Shown in pieces: positions 63,228 through 64,000 of a stretch of DNA of 64,000 bases; the first letter of the stretch is position 1; every line of letters begins with the position of its first letter. The notes under the pieces were generated by a model. It did not search any database, was not told the DNA's origin, and saw nothing but the letters and a program-made list of their open reading frames with translations. The DNA is taken from assembly GCA_963806635.1 (NCBI GenBank), contig CAWDZA010000015.1, forward strand, positions 124,001 through 188,000, read 5' to 3'. Source of the DNA: CAVVEQ01 sp963806635. Lineage in GTDB: Bacteria; Chloroflexota; Anaerolineae; Anaerolineales; Anaerolineaceae. A program made the translations under genes and the position numbers.

Positions 63228-64000
63228 GCCGATAGAGGTTTCTCAGTGCAGTTTCCACAACAGGAAACTGAAAATGATACCCCGCGCGGAGCAGATTCCG
63301 AGGCTCGGCTTGCTGGCCCTCCAATACCAGGATGGATTTCTCTCCAAGCATTAACCGAAGTAAAAATGCTGGAACCGGCAGATAAAATGGGCGGTGTATT
63401 ACTTTGGCGAGCGTTTGCCCGTACCGGGAATTGTTGACGACATCCGGGGCTACCAGGTTGAAGGCTCCCTGGCAGCTTTCATTTTCGATCAGGTACTGGA
63501 TGGCATCAACCTCATCCAAAATGTGAATCCAGGGGAAGGGTTGGGAGCCGCTTCCCAGCCTGCCCCCCGCGTAAAGCCTGATCGGCAGCGCCACCAGCGG
63601 CAGAATCCCGCCGTGAGGATCCAACACTACGCCAGAACGGATGACCGCCCGGCGAACACCTATGGATTCAACGCTTTGCGAGGAATTCTCCCATTCCTGT
63701 GAGACGCGAGCCAGGAAATCCGAACCGACGGGTTCATCCTCGTTTAATACCTTGGAGGATGATGTGCCATAGAATCCAATACCGGATGCCTGGATAAAAA
63801 CAGATGGTTTGTTCTTTGCCTTTGAAATTGCTTCTGCAAGCGCCTTTCCTGCGGCGAGCCTGGATTGCAGGATGGATTCTTTTTTCTTTTGCGTCCAGCG
63901 GCCAAGGAGGATGTCTGGCAGGTTTTCTCCGGCGATACTCTCACCGGCCAGGTTCACCACGGCAAATGTGTTCTCGATTTCTGTGGTCCACTCTCCGGAA
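63220..64000 (-). CDS. TIGR01777 epimerase-like protein, 5' end beyond window
   Basis: Sugar-nucleotide epimerase-like protein of the YfcH/TIGR01777 family. Within the window the frame is open from the edge: VVNLAGESIAGE, SVFIQASGIGFYG, RRAVIRSGVVLDPHGGILP, FPWIHILDEVDAIQYLIEN and a C-terminal GEKSILVLEGQQAEPRNLLRAGYHFQFP (DUF1731). The NADP-binding N-terminus lies outside, as the window cuts it. The stop overlaps the next gene by 8 bases. The function of the family is not settled. Confidence 0.85.
   Translation of the reverse strand, partial: SGEWTTEIENTFAVVNLAGESIAGENLPDILLGRWTQKKKESILQSRLAAGKALAEAISKAKNKPSVFIQASGIGFYGTSSSKVLNEDEPVGSDFLARVSQEWENSSQSVESIGVRRAVIRSGVVLDPHGGILPLVALPIRLYAGGRLGSGSQPFPWIHILDEVDAIQYLIENESCQGAFNLVAPDVVNNSRYGQTLAKVIHRPFYLPVPAFLLRLMLGEKSILVLEGQQAEPRNLLRAGYHFQFPVVETALRNLYRRG

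Noticed and set aside
1..64000. CRISPR array, rRNA, transposase or prophage
   Set aside because: No regularly spaced repeats, rRNA stretches, transposase or phage structural genes were seen on either strand.

Overview
The window reads as chromosomal DNA of a bacterium, most likely a member of the Chloroflexota (Anaerolineae). This is inference from gene content: many secreted lipoproteins with a lipobox, a Thr/Pro-rich linker and a beta-sandwich or beta-propeller domain (two tandem NBR1-like Ig lipoproteins, WD40-like, Kelch-like and META-domain proteins), BMP-type nucleoside and sugar ABC importers, and a DUF6325/SHOCT pair. No rRNA, CRISPR array, phage block or transposase was seen. Two intact tRNA genes are present, Arg(TCG) and Glu(CTC).

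Layout. 1-3.9 kb: truncated tgt, a membrane-anchored hypothetical protein, two Ig-like lipoproteins and a NagD-type HAD phosphatase. 3.8-7.4 kb: a small sulfite-oxidase-fold lipoprotein, then an anaerobic sulfatase maturase and its Cys-type sulfatase, both broken by several lesions. 7.5-11.8 kb: a 2H-phosphoesterase/HAD fusion, a SulP permease and a second sulfite-oxidase-fold lipoprotein. 11.8-17.5 kb: tRNA-Arg and a complete nupNOPQ-like nucleoside ABC operon. 17.5-24.7 kb: MFS-trmD, ccdA, DUF6325-SHOCT-potassium channel, META lipoprotein, cupin and a drug-type MFS pump. 24.7-29.4 kb: Rieske oxygenase and photolyase, divergent from zwf-pgl. 29.5-32.4 kb: propeller lipoprotein and CPBP protease.

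32.4-41.9 kb is a carbohydrate-use locus on the minus strand: DegT aminotransferase, cupin, fucose-isomerase-like protein, URO-D-fold protein, a three-part sugar ABC importer and a PAS protein, several overlapping by 4 bp, with a GPH symporter beyond. 42-44 kb: MscS channel and DMT transporter. 43.8-52.2 kb is an eroded accessory stretch: a BNR-propeller gene translationally coupled to a MoaD/ThiS-type beta-grasp protein, a hemerythrin-like gene, a decayed second copy of the BNR/MoaD pair, a frameshifted tyrosine phosphatase, DUF4256, an AhpD-like gene with an in-frame TGA at its conserved cysteine, fragments of tRNA-Glu, a Kelch lipoprotein and a frameshifted ATP-grasp gene, ending at intact tRNA-Glu.

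52.3-64 kb: GH13 alpha-glucosidase, a perfect palindrome, groES-groEL under a CIRCE operator with a clear sigma-70 promoter, two tandem TPR proteins, an MFS transporter, a small membrane protein, a DUF362 ferredoxin-like protein, a possible C45-type acyltransferase, and a TIGR01777 epimerase-like gene cut by the window end.

An unusual number of genes carry single-base frameshifts. I cannot tell decay from consensus errors without reads. The observations most worth checking are the possible AhpD-like selenoprotein (48448-49030), the BNR-propeller/beta-grasp pair with its degraded duplicate, the 2H/HAD fusion, the disrupted tRNA-Glu duplicate, and the sugar locus of unknown substrate.
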